Shown: positions 1 to 8,938 of the stretch, piece after piece
Numbering within the stretch: the stretch's first letter is position 1
Layout: every line of letters starts with the position of its first letter
Assembly: GCA_963800705.1 (NCBI GenBank)
Contig: CAWDBV010000002.1
Span: 1 to 64,000, forward strand
Length of the DNA: 64,000 nucleotides
Source of the DNA: CAWDBV01 sp963800705
GTDB taxonomy: Bacteria; Actinomycetota; Thermoleophilia; Solirubrobacterales; 70-9
Direction: 5' to 3'
Program-made: the position numbers and the translations under genes
Notes under the pieces: model-generated
What the model saw: the letters and a program-made list of their open reading frames with translations, nothing else
What the model was told of the DNA's origin: nothing
Database searches by the model: none

Positions 1-1868
1 CCACGCCGCCTTCGCGCAGGGCCCGCTCCGCGGGGGGGACGTCGCGCTCGGCCACGCCGAGCAGGCCGACCGGGAGCTGCCCGTCGGAGACCATCACGTT
101 GGCGCCGAGTGAGCTGCCCGAGCTCTGTAGGACGGTCTGGCCGTCGGGCCCGAAGATCTCGGTGTAGCTGTTGTCCTCCGTCAGCCCTCGCTGCTCGGTG
201 ACGGTCGCATCGGGCAGCTGGCGGTCGAGCACCCCCCGCAGTCTGTCCCAGCTGATGTCGCCGTAGTCGGTGACGATGCCGACGCCGGCGGCGACCGAGG
301 GGGTGTAGGTCTCCCGGTTCTCTGCCTGGTCCAGCTCAGGCCACCCCCAAGGCGACCACGCCCGCAACGGTGGCGGCCACGGCCGCGATCGCCGGAACGG
401 TGCGGGTGCGGTGCCGGTTGGCGTCGCGGACGGCATAGCGCAGCACGAGGGGGAGCCGGACCGGACACCCTGGCGAGCCGGCCGGGCTCGGCCGGGACCA
501 GCAGGATCATGCCGAGGACGGCGGGATCGCGCTGGCCGCGATGAGCAACTCGCCGCCACCGCCCTGCACGGCGCCGAGCGGAGCCCGCGATGCCGCCCCG
601 AGCAGGACCACGCCCAGCAGTGGCGAACGCAGCGAGGGGGCTGGTCGCCGCGCGACCCGCAAGGACCGCGACCACGTCCTGGCGCGAGGCGAGCCAGGCC
701 GGGACGACCGCGGCGAGGAACGCGCTGAGCAGCCCGAACGCCGGCGATGCCGGCCAGGTGCGGCCACGGCACCTCGAACGGACCGAACCAGTGTCCGACG
801 GGCCTGAGCAGCGGCTCCAGCAACGGGCCACGCCGATGCCGAGCACCACACCGAGCGCGGCGGCCGCGCTGCCGAGCACGAGCGCGCCGGCGATCACGAC
901 GCGGCGCGACTGCTCGGCGTACCTCCCGTGGCCGCCATCAGCGCCAGGCTGCGCTGGAGCTTCCGGGCGCTCACCGCGAACGACGGCCCGGCCAGCAGCA
1001 CCACCTCCAACAGCGCCATGACCACGATCAGCGCCACGACGGCGATGGTGGCGTCGTCGGTGCTGCCCAGCGTGACGCCGGCGGGGACCTGCGAGGCCGG
1101 CGGTGGGTCGTTGATCACGGCCCGCGACGCGACGGTCGCGCCGATGCCGTTGAGCTGTCGGACCGTCGGCCACGAGACCGGGCCGCCGTCGACCAGCCAC
1201 GACCGACTGGCCTCGGCGTCGACCCCGAAGGCACCGAGAGGCCCGGCGGCGATGGGGTAGTTGCGCGCGGTGGTCGACTCGGCGATCCCGACGACGGTCG
1301 GGTCGGCGGGGGCGTCATCGGCGGTGAGGTCGAGCCGGTCGCCGACCCGGTAGCCCTTGTCGGCCAGCGCCTGGTTGACCACCACCTCGCCGGCGGTGCG
1401 CGGGCAGCCGCCCGACGTGAGGTCGAAGAGGCCATCGGCGACCGGGTCGGACAGGTCGACCTCGGTCACCTCGGCCGGCGTACGCCCCTTGTCGGTGGCG
1501 ACCTCGGCCTGGCCCGGCCGGAGCTCCAGCAGCCGGGCACCGTCGAGCAGCGACGAGACCTGCTCGGCCGTGGGTGCGCGGCAGACGGCCGTCGCCGTCG
1601 GTGATCGCGCAGCAGTCGTCCGGGTCCGGGCGGCTGCTGGACGCTGCTGATGCCCTCGCTGACATGACCAGCGCTTCGGCGGAGCCCATCCGGCGGTCAA
1701 CCGACTCGGGACCGGAGACGTCTGGGTCTGGATCAGCACATCGGCCGCAGTGACGGCGAGGACCGGCAGCGCAATCATCACCAGGACCAGCACCGAGCGA
1801 CCCCGGTGGCGCAGCGCGTCGCGGCGGGCCAGCCGGAGCGGCAGCCGCCAGGTGGCCGAGGGGTTCAC
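1..1868 (-). pseudogene. FtsX-family ABC transporter permease, multiply frameshifted, 3' end outside the window
   Basis: Large MacB/FtsX-type permease that would pair with the ATPase just upstream. The GTG start at 1868 overlaps the TGA at 1865-1867, and the protein opens VNPSATWRLPLRLARRDALRHRG followed by a first membrane segment (SVLVLVMIALPVLAVTAA). Recognisable blocks are a periplasmic domain, VALIVVMALLEVVLLAGP, then VVIAGALVLGSAAAALGVVLG and GLLSAFLAAVVPAWLASRQ. These blocks lie in three different frames. Frame changes fall near 1715-1735, 1590-1605, 905-925, 800-810 and again nearer the window edge, and joining them restores a normal family protein. Either a decayed gene or uncorrected indels; the density of shifts favours sequencing or assembly error. 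The C-terminus runs off base 1. Confidence 0.75.
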
Positions 1869-2604
1869 CGCGGGCGCTTCCCACGAGCGCCTCCACACGG
1901 TCGGCCCCGGTCTCGTCGACGATGACGCCGTCGCGCAGGAACACCACCCGGTCGGCCCACGCGGCGTGCCGGGCCTCGTGCGTCACCAGGACGCCGGCCG
2001 CACCCGCGTCGCACCGCGCCCGCAGGAGGCGCAGGATCTCCTCACCGGTCTCGGTGTCGAGGGCACCGGTCGGCTCGTCGGCCAGGATCAGCCGGCGCTC
2101 CCCGACCACGGCGCGGGCGATCGCCACCCGCTGCTGCTGGCCACCACTCATGTTGTCGGGGAACCGGTCCGCCAGCTCACCGATCCCGACCTCCTCGAGG
2201 GCGGCGCAGGCCAGCTTGCGGGCGGCGCGCCTGCTCTCGCCGTCCAGCTCCCGGGGCAGCGCGACGTTCTCGGCCGCGGTCAGGGCCGGGATCAGGTTGA
2301 AGTCCTGGAAGACGTAGCCGATCGACGTACGCCGCATCCGGGCGCGGCCGTTGGCGCCGAGCGAGGCCAGGTCGGTGCCCTCGACCGACACGGTGCCGGA
2401 GGTCGGCTGGTCGAGGCCGCCGGCCAGGGTCAGCAGCGTGGACTTGCCGGAGCCGGACGGGCCCATGATCGCCACGAGCTCGCCGGCGTGCGCGGTGAAC
2501 GAGACCTCACGCAGCGCCTGGACGGCGGTCTCGCCGTCACCGTGGATCCGCGAGACGGTGTCGAGCCGGAGGACCGGGGCAGCTGTGCCAGGAGGGGCGC
2601 TCAT
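1865..2604 (-). CDS. ABC transporter ATP-binding protein (MacB/LolD type)
   Basis: ATPase of a MacB/FtsX-type exporter that would energise the neighbouring permease. The ATG at 2604 overlaps the PadR stop (ATGA), so translation is coupled. Walker A is GPSGSGKST, the Q-loop region is GYVFQDFNLIPALTA, the signature is NMSGGQQQRVAIARA, Walker B is LILADEPTGALD and the switch His lies in VLVTHEARHA. Length of about 245 residues is normal. The reading frame does not meet its own stop: it continues into the permease in another frame, whereas a TGA one frame away at 1865-1867 overlaps the permease GTG. A small indel near the 3' end is therefore likely. The substrate is unknown; the family exports lipids, peptides or drugs. 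Confidence 0.85.
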
Positions 2605-3197
2605 CGCTTGGCTTCCTTCCGGGAGGTGGGCTGGGCCGCGGTGGCGGGCGTCGTCGCGGCGGTCGAGCTGGGCGCGGCGGAGCCGGGCCTCGCAGTGGTC
2701 GAGCCAGCGGACCTCGGCCTCGGCCGCGAACACCAGCGAGTCGAGGACCAGGCTCCAGGCCATGTCGCTCGCGTCGCTTGGGTTCGGCCGCCCGGCCGGC
2801 CCGCTTGAGCCGGGTGTAGTCCTGCAGGGCGCGAGACGGTCGCCGTGCGCTGCTGCTGGATCACGCTGCCGACGTCGACGCCGGGGACCGTGACCGCCAG
2901 CGCCAGCTTGATGGCCAGCTCGTCGCGTGGCGGCTGGGTCCGCTCGACCGGGGTGGTGAACCAGGCCGCCACCTCGTCGCGGCCGGCGTCGGTGACCCGG
3001 TAGACGACGTGCCCCTCCCCGTCGTCCCCGGACTCGGCGACCAGGCCGTCGCGCTCGAGCCGGGTGAGCGTCGTGTAGACCTGCCCGACGTTGAGCGGCC
3101 AGGTCGAGCCGGTGCGGCGCTCGAACTCCGACCGCAGCTGGTAGCCGTACATCGGGCCCTGCTCGAGCAGGGCCAGCAACGCCTGACGGACCGACAT
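2601..3197 (-). CDS. PadR-family transcriptional regulator, frameshifted in the C-terminal half
   Basis: Winged-helix repressor that probably controls the downstream ABC exporter and itself. The N-terminus MSVRQALLALLEQGPMYGYQLRSEFERRTG, followed by VGQVYTTLTRLERDGLV, is classic PadR. The start at 3197 is preceded by GAGGAG, a good Shine-Dalgarno. After about residue 118 the frame is wrong. The expected helical domain appears first as ALQDYTRLKRAG in a second frame, then as MAWSLVLDSLVFAAEAEVRWLDHCEARL in a third (about 2690-2850). The final residues return to a frame ending TGA inside the ATPase ATG. At least two or three indels are needed, so this is a damaged or mis-sequenced copy of an otherwise normal gene. 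Confidence 0.75.
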   Translation of the reverse strand: MSVRQALLALLEQGPMYGYQLRSEFERRTGSTWPLNVGQVYTTLTRLERDGLVAESGDDGEGHVVYRVTDAGRDEVAAWFTTPVERTQPPRDELAIKLALAVTVPGVDVGSVIQQQRTATVSRPAGLHPAQAGRPGGRTQATRATWPGAWSSTRWCSRPRPRSAGSTTARPGSAAPSSTAATTPATAAQPTSRKEAKR

Positions 3198-3228
3198 CCA
3201 GGCTCCTCGTGCCTTCAGGATCGGATAG

Positions 3229-3252
3229 ATACCGGGTATGTATACCCCGTAT
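3229..3252. promoter_or_regulatory. palindromic operator/promoter between PadR and SDR genes
   Basis: AT-rich patch between divergent genes. It contains GGTAT-GT-ATACC (3235-3246) inside a longer imperfect dyad with ATAC/GTAT ends. Its position just upstream of the PadR start suggests autoregulation. A TATGAT box at 3250-3255 could be the -10 of the rightward SDR gene. Inferred from symmetry only. Confidence 0.5.
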
Positions 3253-3292
3253 GATACGCGATGTGCAACCCCGGGCTGCATCAGACTGGCCC

Positions 3293-4054
3293 ATGTCGAC
3301 GATCCTGATCACCGGCGCGTCCTCCGGGCTCGGCGCCGAGATGGCCCGCCAGTTCGCCGCGAAGGGCCACGACCTCGCGCTGTGCGCGCGGCGTACCGAC
3401 CGGCTCGAGGAGCTCCGCGACGAGATCCTCGCGGCACCCCCTGCCCGGAATGGAACGCCGTGCCGGGTCGAGCTCCGCGCCCTCGACGTGAACGACGACG
3501 AGCAGGTCTTCGAGGTCTTCGGCGCGTTCCGCGACGACTTCGGCGGTCTCGACCGGGTGGTCGTCAACGCCGGGCTCGGCAAGGGCGCCCCGCTGGGCAC
3601 CGGCCGCTACGACGTCAACCGGGAGACCGCGATGACCAACTTCGTGGCCGCGCTGGCCCAGGCCGAGGCCGCGATGGAGATCTTTCGCGCGCAGGAGGCC
3701 GGCCACCTGGTGCTGGTCTCGTCGATGTCCGCGATGCGGGGGATGCCCAAGTCGATGACGGTCTACGCCGCCACGAAAGCCGCGCTCTCCCACCTCGGCG
3801 AGGGGCTGCAGTACGAGCTCCTGGGCAAGCCGATCAAGGTCACCGTGCTGCACTGCGGCTACATCGCCTCGGAGATGAATGAGCGGGTCCAGCAGCAGGT
3901 GAAGTTCATGGTCTCCACCGAGGACGGCGTCCGGTCGATGGTCGACGCGATCGAGAAGGAGAAGGCGCACGCCTACGTGCCGGCGCTCCCCTGGACCGCC
4001 CTCGCCCCGGTCATGAAGCACACCCCGCTCCCCCTCCTCAAGCGCCTCCTCTGA
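3293..4054 (+). CDS. short-chain dehydrogenase/reductase
   Basis: Classical NAD(P)-dependent SDR of 253 residues. The start MSTILITGASSGLGAEMARQF places the GxxxGxG cofactor motif at the N-terminus, as expected. RRTDRLEEL after strand 2 suggests NADP(H). The NAG motif is VVVNAGLGKG, and the catalytic Ser and YxxxK are seen in VLVSSMSAM and VYAATKAAL. The substrate cannot be read from sequence. It diverges from the PadR/ABC cluster and converges on the VanZ gene. The frame is intact, unlike the genes to its left. Confidence 0.88.
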   Translation: MSTILITGASSGLGAEMARQFAAKGHDLALCARRTDRLEELRDEILAAPPARNGTPCRVELRALDVNDDEQVFEVFGAFRDDFGGLDRVVVNAGLGKGAPLGTGRYDVNRETAMTNFVAALAQAEAAMEIFRAQEAGHLVLVSSMSAMRGMPKSMTVYAATKAALSHLGEGLQYELLGKPIKVTVLHCGYIASEMNERVQQQVKFMVSTEDGVRSMVDAIEKEKAHAYVPALPWTALAPVMKHTPLPLLKRLL

Positions 4055-4055
4055 C

Positions 4056-4096
4056 GCCGACCCGTCGTTACTGCTCACGAGTAACGACGGGTCGGC
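4056..4096. terminator. 17-bp perfect inverted repeat, copy 1 (bidirectional terminator-like)
   Basis: Arms 4056-4072 and 4080-4096 are perfectly complementary around the 7-nt loop GCTCACG. It lies between convergent genes, two bases after the SDR stop, so a bidirectional terminator is a natural reading. No U-tract is present. A second near-identical copy lies 45 bp downstream. Confidence 0.6.
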
Positions 4097-4100
4097 ATCG

Positions 4101-4134
4101 AACGACCTATCGGGAGAGGTCCAACGACCTATCG
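4101..4134. repeat. 12-bp direct repeat between the two palindromes
   Basis: AACGACCTATCG occurs at 4101-4112 and again at 4123-4134, sandwiched between the two inverted repeats. Together they make a compact repeated intergenic element. Confidence 0.6.
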
Positions 4135-4140
4135 CTGCGC

Positions 4141-4181
4141 GCCGAGCCGTCGTTACTGCTCACGAGTAACGACGGGTCGGC
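4141..4181. terminator. 17-bp inverted repeat, copy 2
   Basis: Same stem-loop as the copy at 4056, with arms 4141-4157 and 4165-4181, the same loop GCTCACG, and one substitution in the left arm. The last codons and TAA stop (4153-4155) of the leftward VanZ gene lie inside it, so the element has been incorporated into the coding end. Confidence 0.6.
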
Positions 4182-5250
4182 GGGGGTCTGCATCCGCGTC
4201 GTCGCCGATCCGGAGGTCGAGGTGGCCGAGCGTGTGGCTGAGCCCGCGGTGGTTCGACGTGCGCCAGGCGAAGGCCACCGTGAGCACGGCGTACGCCGCC
4301 AGCAGGGCGATCGCGACGGGCCCCACGACCTGGTTCCACAGCGGCGCGAGCACGAACAGGGGTCCCACGCCGACGGCCAGCTTCACCAGCCGGCCCGGCA
4401 GCAGCAACCCGCGCCGCCGCGGGACGGTGTGCAGCGAGACCACCCACTCGCCGACGGTGCGGCCGAAGCCGAGCACCAGCACTGCCTCGACCACGAACGG
4501 CAGGCCCCACTGGAGTGCGGCCTGCACGGTGCCGTCGACCTCGCCGGCCGGCACATCACGGACGTAGATCTCCCAGCCCCGCCAGGCCAGTGCGGCGACC
4601 GCGCCGGTGAGCGCGATGAAGAGCACGTCGCAGGCGAACCCGACCAGCCGGCGACCGTACGAGATCGTCGTCGGCAGCACGACGTCCGGCCGGCGCCGGC
4701 GTACGACGAGGATCGAGAGCAGCGACCCCACCATCGCGCCGAGCGTGTTGACGATCAGGTCGTCGACGTCGAAGAGCCGGTAGGCGCAGTCATAGAGGTT
4801 CCAGACGCCGGTCTTCTGGGTGAGCTCGATGAGCAGCGAGAGGCCGAAGCCGGCCAGGGTCGCGACCACGATCCCGCGGTGCGCGATCACGCGGAGGAAG
4901 TAGCCGAGCGGCAGGAACAACACGACGTTCAGGACGATCTGGAGGAACGCCGGCTCGCGGAGCAGCGCCAGCGGCCCGCCGCGGTCCGGCACGTGGATCA
5001 GCCCGAACGAGCCGAGCACCCGCAGCTGGCTGCCCTTGCAGGGGAAGGTGCCGTCGACCGGCATTGGCAGCAGCGTGTAGGTCCAGATCGCCAGGGAGTA
5101 GACCGCCGAGGTGAACAGGATGGTCAGGTCCAGCGGACCGAGCCGCCCGTCGAGGCGATACTGCACCGCCGCCGTCGGGATCAGCAGCACCACCGCCAGC
5201 ACGGTCCCGAGGACGATCGCGACCAGCGCGTTGGTCGCCTGGTCGCCCAC
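4153..5250 (-). CDS. VanZ-like / RDD-family membrane protein
   Basis: 365-residue polytopic membrane protein. The N-terminal two-thirds is a VanZ-like domain: hydrophobic segments at about residues 8-30, 40-60 and 105-165, with LNVVLFLPLGYFLR and the characteristic ELTQ...R.FDVDDLIVNTLGA run. The C-terminal part resembles an RDD domain (GRRLVGFACDVLFIALTGAV, then three further helices). VanZ proteins are linked to teicoplanin resistance in enterococci, but most actinobacterial homologues have no known role. The final residues (RRPVVTREQ) are encoded by the repeat at 4141-4181, so the true C-terminus may have been altered by that element. Start GTG at 5250. Confidence 0.85.
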   Translation of the reverse strand: MGDQATNALVAIVLGTVLAVVLLIPTAAVQYRLDGRLGPLDLTILFTSAVYSLAIWTYTLLPMPVDGTFPCKGSQLRVLGSFGLIHVPDRGGPLALLREPAFLQIVLNVVLFLPLGYFLRVIAHRGIVVATLAGFGLSLLIELTQKTGVWNLYDCAYRLFDVDDLIVNTLGAMVGSLLSILVVRRRRPDVVLPTTISYGRRLVGFACDVLFIALTGAVAALAWRGWEIYVRDVPAGEVDGTVQAALQWGLPFVVEAVLVLGFGRTVGEWVVSLHTVPRRRGLLLPGRLVKLAVGVGPLFVLAPLWNQVVGPVAIALLAAYAVLTVAFAWRTSNHRGLSHTLGHLDLRIGDDADADPRRPVVTREQ

Positions 5251-5273
5251 GGGGGCGAGCGTACGGCGGGGTT

Positions 5274-6722
5274 CTACTCCTGCGTCTTGCTCGCGGGAGC
5301 GGCGCCGTGGAACTCGTTGTACTGGTAGGGGCTCTCGGCCAGCGCCACGTCGGGGACGTCGGGGTGCATGCCCTGCTCCCAGGCATCGGCGCCCATCGTC
5401 GAGCTCAGGTAGTCGAGGGTCGCGTCCACCTTGCTGCGGATCGCGGCCAGGTCGACGCCGACCAGCGCGCCGTCGCGCTTCACGACCCGCCCGTCGACCA
5501 GGACCGTGTGCACGTCACCGCGCTGGGCCTGGAAGACGACGTGGCCGTAGGGGTTGAGGATCGGGAACGAGACCGGCGACGCGTCGTTCTTGAGCAGCAC
5601 CAGGTCGGCCTTCTTGCCGACCTCGACGCTGCCCAGCGTGTCGTCGCGGCCGAGCGCCTTGGCCCCGCCACGGGTGGCCCACTCGACGACCTGAGCGGCG
5701 CGGAGCGCGTGGTTGGTCACCGTGTCGCCGTTGCCGTGCGCCTCGAGGTGCTCGCGCGAGCGGTCCGCCCCCAGCGTGGACCGCATCGCGGAGAACAGGT
5801 CGCCGCTCCACCAGACGCTCGTGTCCATCGACAGCGACACCGGGATGTCGTGCTTGCGGATCGCCCAGGTGGGCGGGTAGCCCTGCCCGGCGCTCTGCTC
5901 GCTCTCGGTCGCCACCGAGACCGAACCACCGGTCCCCGCGATCCGCTGGTAGGAGTCCTCGGTGAGCGTCGCCGCGTGCACGTAGATCGACTCCGGCGTC
6001 ATGAACCCGTGCTCGTGCATCAGCCGGATGCCCTCGTCGTTGGTGGCGCCCCACACGCCGGCGTGCGTGGTCACCGGTACGCCGAGCTCGCGCGCGACCT
6101 CGAAGGCCGCCTGCTCGGGGAAGCTCGGGTCGCCGGGGATGTCGAAGGCGATCTGGAAGCCGAGCATGTCGTCGCCGGTGATCCGGCGGTTGACGAAGTC
6201 GCGGAACTCCGGGGTCGTGCTCCACTCCCACGGCGGCGCCTGGATGTTGCCGTAGGCGAACACGAACCGGCCCGGGATCGCCTGCAGGGCGTCGACCGCC
6301 GCGTCGGCGTGGTCGGTGGTGTGGTTGTTGTGCGACCAGTCCACGCAGGTGGTGACGCCCGCGTCGATCGCCTCGGCCGCCGCCAGCAGGTTGCCGGCGT
6401 GGATGTCCTCGGGGCGGAAGAGCTTGCCGTGCTCGAGGTAGTAGTAGACGAAGTACTGCGTCAGGGTCCAGTCGGCGCCGTAGCCGCGCTGCACGGTCTG
6501 CCACATGTGCCGGTGGGTGTCGATCATCCCCGGCATCACGATGCCGCCGGTGCCGTCGATCTCGAGGGTGCCCTCGGGGACCTCGAGGTGCGGGCCGATC
6601 GCCGCGATCCGGTCGTCCTGGGTGAGCACGTCGGTGTCCGTCAGCACCTGCTTCGCGTCGTCCATCGCCAGCACCGTCGCACCGCGCAGCACCACCGGCG
6701 GTCGCGCACCCTGGTCAGCCAT
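5274..6722 (-). CDS. amidohydrolase (chlorohydrolase / guanine- or cytosine-deaminase-like)
   Basis: Metal-dependent hydrolase of the ATZ/TRZ subgroup of the amidohydrolase superfamily, which deaminates or dechlorinates N-heterocycles. Starting at ATG 6722, which has GGGAGAGG just upstream, the protein has 482 residues. The HxH metal pair is DTHRHMW (H70, H72). A further metal His lies in PVTTHAGVWG, another conserved His in SIYVHAATL, and the Asp in LSMDTSVWW. The C-terminus has the usual GSVEVGKKADLVLLK strand. The gene diverges from the IclR gene at 6855, a common regulator/target arrangement, so it is probably an IclR-controlled catabolic enzyme. The exact substrate is not deducible. Confidence 0.88.
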   Translation of the reverse strand: MADQGARPPVVLRGATVLAMDDAKQVLTDTDVLTQDDRIAAIGPHLEVPEGTLEIDGTGGIVMPGMIDTHRHMWQTVQRGYGADWTLTQYFVYYYLEHGKLFRPEDIHAGNLLAAAEAIDAGVTTCVDWSHNNHTTDHADAAVDALQAIPGRFVFAYGNIQAPPWEWSTTPEFRDFVNRRITGDDMLGFQIAFDIPGDPSFPEQAAFEVARELGVPVTTHAGVWGATNDEGIRLMHEHGFMTPESIYVHAATLTEDSYQRIAGTGGSVSVATESEQSAGQGYPPTWAIRKHDIPVSLSMDTSVWWSGDLFSAMRSTLGADRSREHLEAHGNGDTVTNHALRAAQVVEWATRGGAKALGRDDTLGSVEVGKKADLVLLKNDASPVSFPILNPYGHVVFQAQRGDVHTVLVDGRVVKRDGALVGVDLAAIRSKVDATLDYLSSTMGADAWEQGMHPDVPDVALAESPYQYNEFHGAAPASKTQE

Positions 6723-6789
6723 CTCGACCTCTCCCTCGACCTGCCTGCTCAACGGACGCCTGTCCGCTGACCGGTCACTGATTGAATGT

Positions 6790-6825
6790 TTGACACTCTT
6801 CCGCGGGCCACGTCGGGCGTGTCAA
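6790..6825. promoter_or_regulatory. candidate IclR operator (TTGACAC...GTGTCAA)
   Basis: TTGACAC at 6790-6796 and its exact complement GTGTCAA at 6819-6825 flank 22 nt in the gap between the divergent amidohydrolase and IclR genes. The dyad sits where an autoregulating IclR protein would bind. The first arm could also serve as a -35 box. Confidence 0.4.
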
Positions 6826-6854
6826 CGGATGCCGCCTCGTGGGAAGGTGGGTGC

Positions 6855-7465
6855 ATGCCTCGCAGCGGCACCGGCCCCGACTTCATCGAGGCGCTGGCCC
6901 GAGGGCTCGAGGTGATCGCCGCTTTCGAGCCCGGCCGCGAGGCGATGACGCTCAGCGACGTGGCGACCGCGACCGGGCTGGCCAGGCCGACGGCACGGCG
7001 GATCCTGCTCACCCTGGTCGAGCTCGGCTACGTCCGGGTGGACGGTCCGCGCTACACGCTCACCCCGCGGGTCCTGGAGCTCGGCGCGGCGTACGTCGCG
7101 TCGCTGGGGCTGTGGGACGTGGCACGCCCGCACCTGCAGGAGCTGTCCGCCAGGACCAACGAGTCCTGCTCGATCGCGCAGCTCGACGGCTCCGACGTCG
7201 TCTACGTCGCGCGGGTCGCAGTCCCCAAGATCGTGGGGCTTTCGGTGCAGATCGGCACCCGGTTCCCGGCGCTGCAGACCTCGCTCGGCAAGGTGCTGCT
7301 CGCCGAGCTCGACCGCCGACGGGTCGAGCACGTGCTCGGCCGAGCCGAGCAGGTCCGGGCTGACTCCGCTGTGGCAGCCGACGGCGAAGGAACGGGATGC
7401 CGAGCTGCGCCAGGTCCACGCCCGCGGCTGGGCGCTGACCGACCAGCAGCTGGCGCCAACGCTTC
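6855..7465 (+). pseudogene. IclR-family transcriptional regulator, frameshifted and cut at the segment junction
   Basis: ATG 6855 follows GGGAAGGTGG. The N-terminal winged helix (ALARGLEVIAAFEPGREAMTLSDVATATGL.RPTARRILLTL) and the start of the effector domain (SSVQIGTRFPALQTSLGKVLLAEL) are typical. Near 7338-7350 the frame breaks. The next frame continues correctly as LTPLWQPTAKERDAEL and RGWALTDQQLAPTLR up to about 7465, where IclR similarity stops abruptly and antisense nuoG begins. The ligand-binding half after that point is missing. The gene would have regulated the divergent amidohydrolase. Confidence 0.8.
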
Positions 7466-7470
7466 GACTG
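7440..7470. other. junction between two unlike genome segments
   Basis: Rightward IclR coding sequence is recognisable up to about 7465. Leftward NuoG is recognisable down to about 7460 (VIVWGERLWRSPGAVEA). Both genes end mid-domain at the same place with almost no spacer. nuoH-N, which normally follow nuoG, are absent. Left and right also differ in frameshift density and in start-site architecture. Confidence 0.8.
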
Positions 7471-8938
7471 CCCCAGGCGAGCGCCAGAGCCGCTCGCCCC
7501 AGACGATCACCGGGTCGGGCGTGCCGCGGAGGATCGCGGCGAGCGCCGAAGCGCCCTCGCTGTGCGGACCGTCGGGGTCGAAGCCGGTCTTGTAGCCGCG
7601 GGCACCGAGCGCGCCTGCGAGCGCGGCGAAGAAGGCGCCCGCCTCGCCCGGCGCGTAGCGCGCGGCCTCCGCGGCGCCGCCGTCGAGCGCGCTCGGGCGC
7701 TCGCTCGCGACCGTGAGCTTGGCTCCCTCGCGGCGCACCGCCTTGCGGATTCGCAGGTCGAGGATCGGCGCCTCGTTGAGCGGTTCGCAGCCGGCGACCA
7801 GGATCGCGTCGGCGGCGTCGATGTCGCTCGTGCTCGTCGTCAGCTCGGGCCGCGAGATTTCCCGGAGCAGCTCGGCGTCGATCGGCTCCGGGGAGCTGGC
7901 GATGTGCGGCGAGCCGAGCGCCTTGCGCACGATCCTCTGGATCAGCCAGCCCTCCTCGTTCGAGGTCCCGCCGCCGAGCAGCGCCGCGGTCTTCGATCCC
8001 GCGGCCTCGAGCCCCGCGGCGATCCGCTCGAAAGCCTCCTCCCAGCTCACCGGCTTCAGCTCTCCGCCGCCCTCGCGCGCCATCGGCTCGGTGATCCGCT
8101 CCTCGGAGGCGAGCATCTGGAAGCCGTAGCGGCCCTTGTCGCAGAGCCAGCCGTCGTCGACCTCGGCGTTGTCGCGCGCGAGCACCCGCGAGACGTGCTC
8201 GTCGCGGACGGTGAACTTGACGTTGCACTGCGATGGGCAGAGCGTGCAGATCGAGCCCGCGTCCTCGATGTCCCAGGGCCGGGCGACGAAGCGGTAGGTG
8301 TAGGAGGTCAGCGCGCCGACCGGACAGAGCTCGGTGATGTTGCCGTGAAAGGGGGCGACGTAGGGGCGGTCGTCGAAGGTGCCGACGAAGCTGCGGTCGC
8401 CGCGCTCGAGCAGCTGCAGCTGCTCGTCCTCGGCGACCTCCTGGCTGAAGCGCACGCAGCGGTAGCAGAGGATGCAGCGCTCGCGGTCGATCGCGACCAG
8501 CGGCGAGAGCTCGAGCGGCTTCTGGAAGTGGCGCTTCGGATCGGTGAAGCGGGTCTTGCCAGGGCCCCAGCCCATCGCGACGTCCTGCAGCGGGCACTCG
8601 CCGCCCTTGTCGCAGACCGGGCAGTCGAGCGGGTGGTTGACGAGCAGGAATTCGACGACCGCGTTCTGGGCCTCCTTGACCTGGTCGGTCTGCGTGTAGA
8701 CGACCATCCCGTCGCGGACCGGAGTCGAGCAGGCGGTCTGCAGCTTCGGCATCCCCTCGATCTCGACCAGGCACATGCGGCAGGCGCCGACCGGCTCGCC
8801 GAGCTTCGGCTCGTAACAGAAGACCGGGATTTCGACGTCTCCCTGCTTGGCGGCGTCGACGAGCATCGTCGCCTCCGGCGCGACGACCTCGCGGCCGTCG
8901 ACGACCAGCGTCACCGCGTTTCTGATCTTCCTGCTCAC
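7460..8938 (-). CDS. nuoG: NADH-quinone oxidoreductase subunit G, truncated at the junction
   Basis: Iron-sulfur subunit of complex I that passes electrons from NuoF towards the quinone. GTG 8938 overlaps the preceding TGA. About 493 of an expected 700-900 residues are present. The N-terminal 2Fe-2S cysteines are C41, C53, C56 and C70. The HxxxCxxCxxxxxC motif is H102, C106, C109 and C115, and a ferredoxin-like CxxCxxC set follows in RERCILCYRCVRF. Next comes the molybdopterin-fold start with CTLCPSQCN and KGRYGFQ. The rest is lost at about 7460, where the sequence turns into antisense IclR. Last gene of the visible operon. Confidence 0.92.

Noticed and set aside
747..1604. Long plus-strand open frames across the permease region
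   Set aside because: They are antisense or out-of-frame shadows in high-GC DNA with Arg/Ala/Pro-rich translations and no family motifs, and the minus strand carries recognisable permease.
7440..7470. Insertion sequence or phage attachment at the join
   Set aside because: No transposase, terminal inverted repeats or direct repeats flank the junction; the two coding sequences simply abut.
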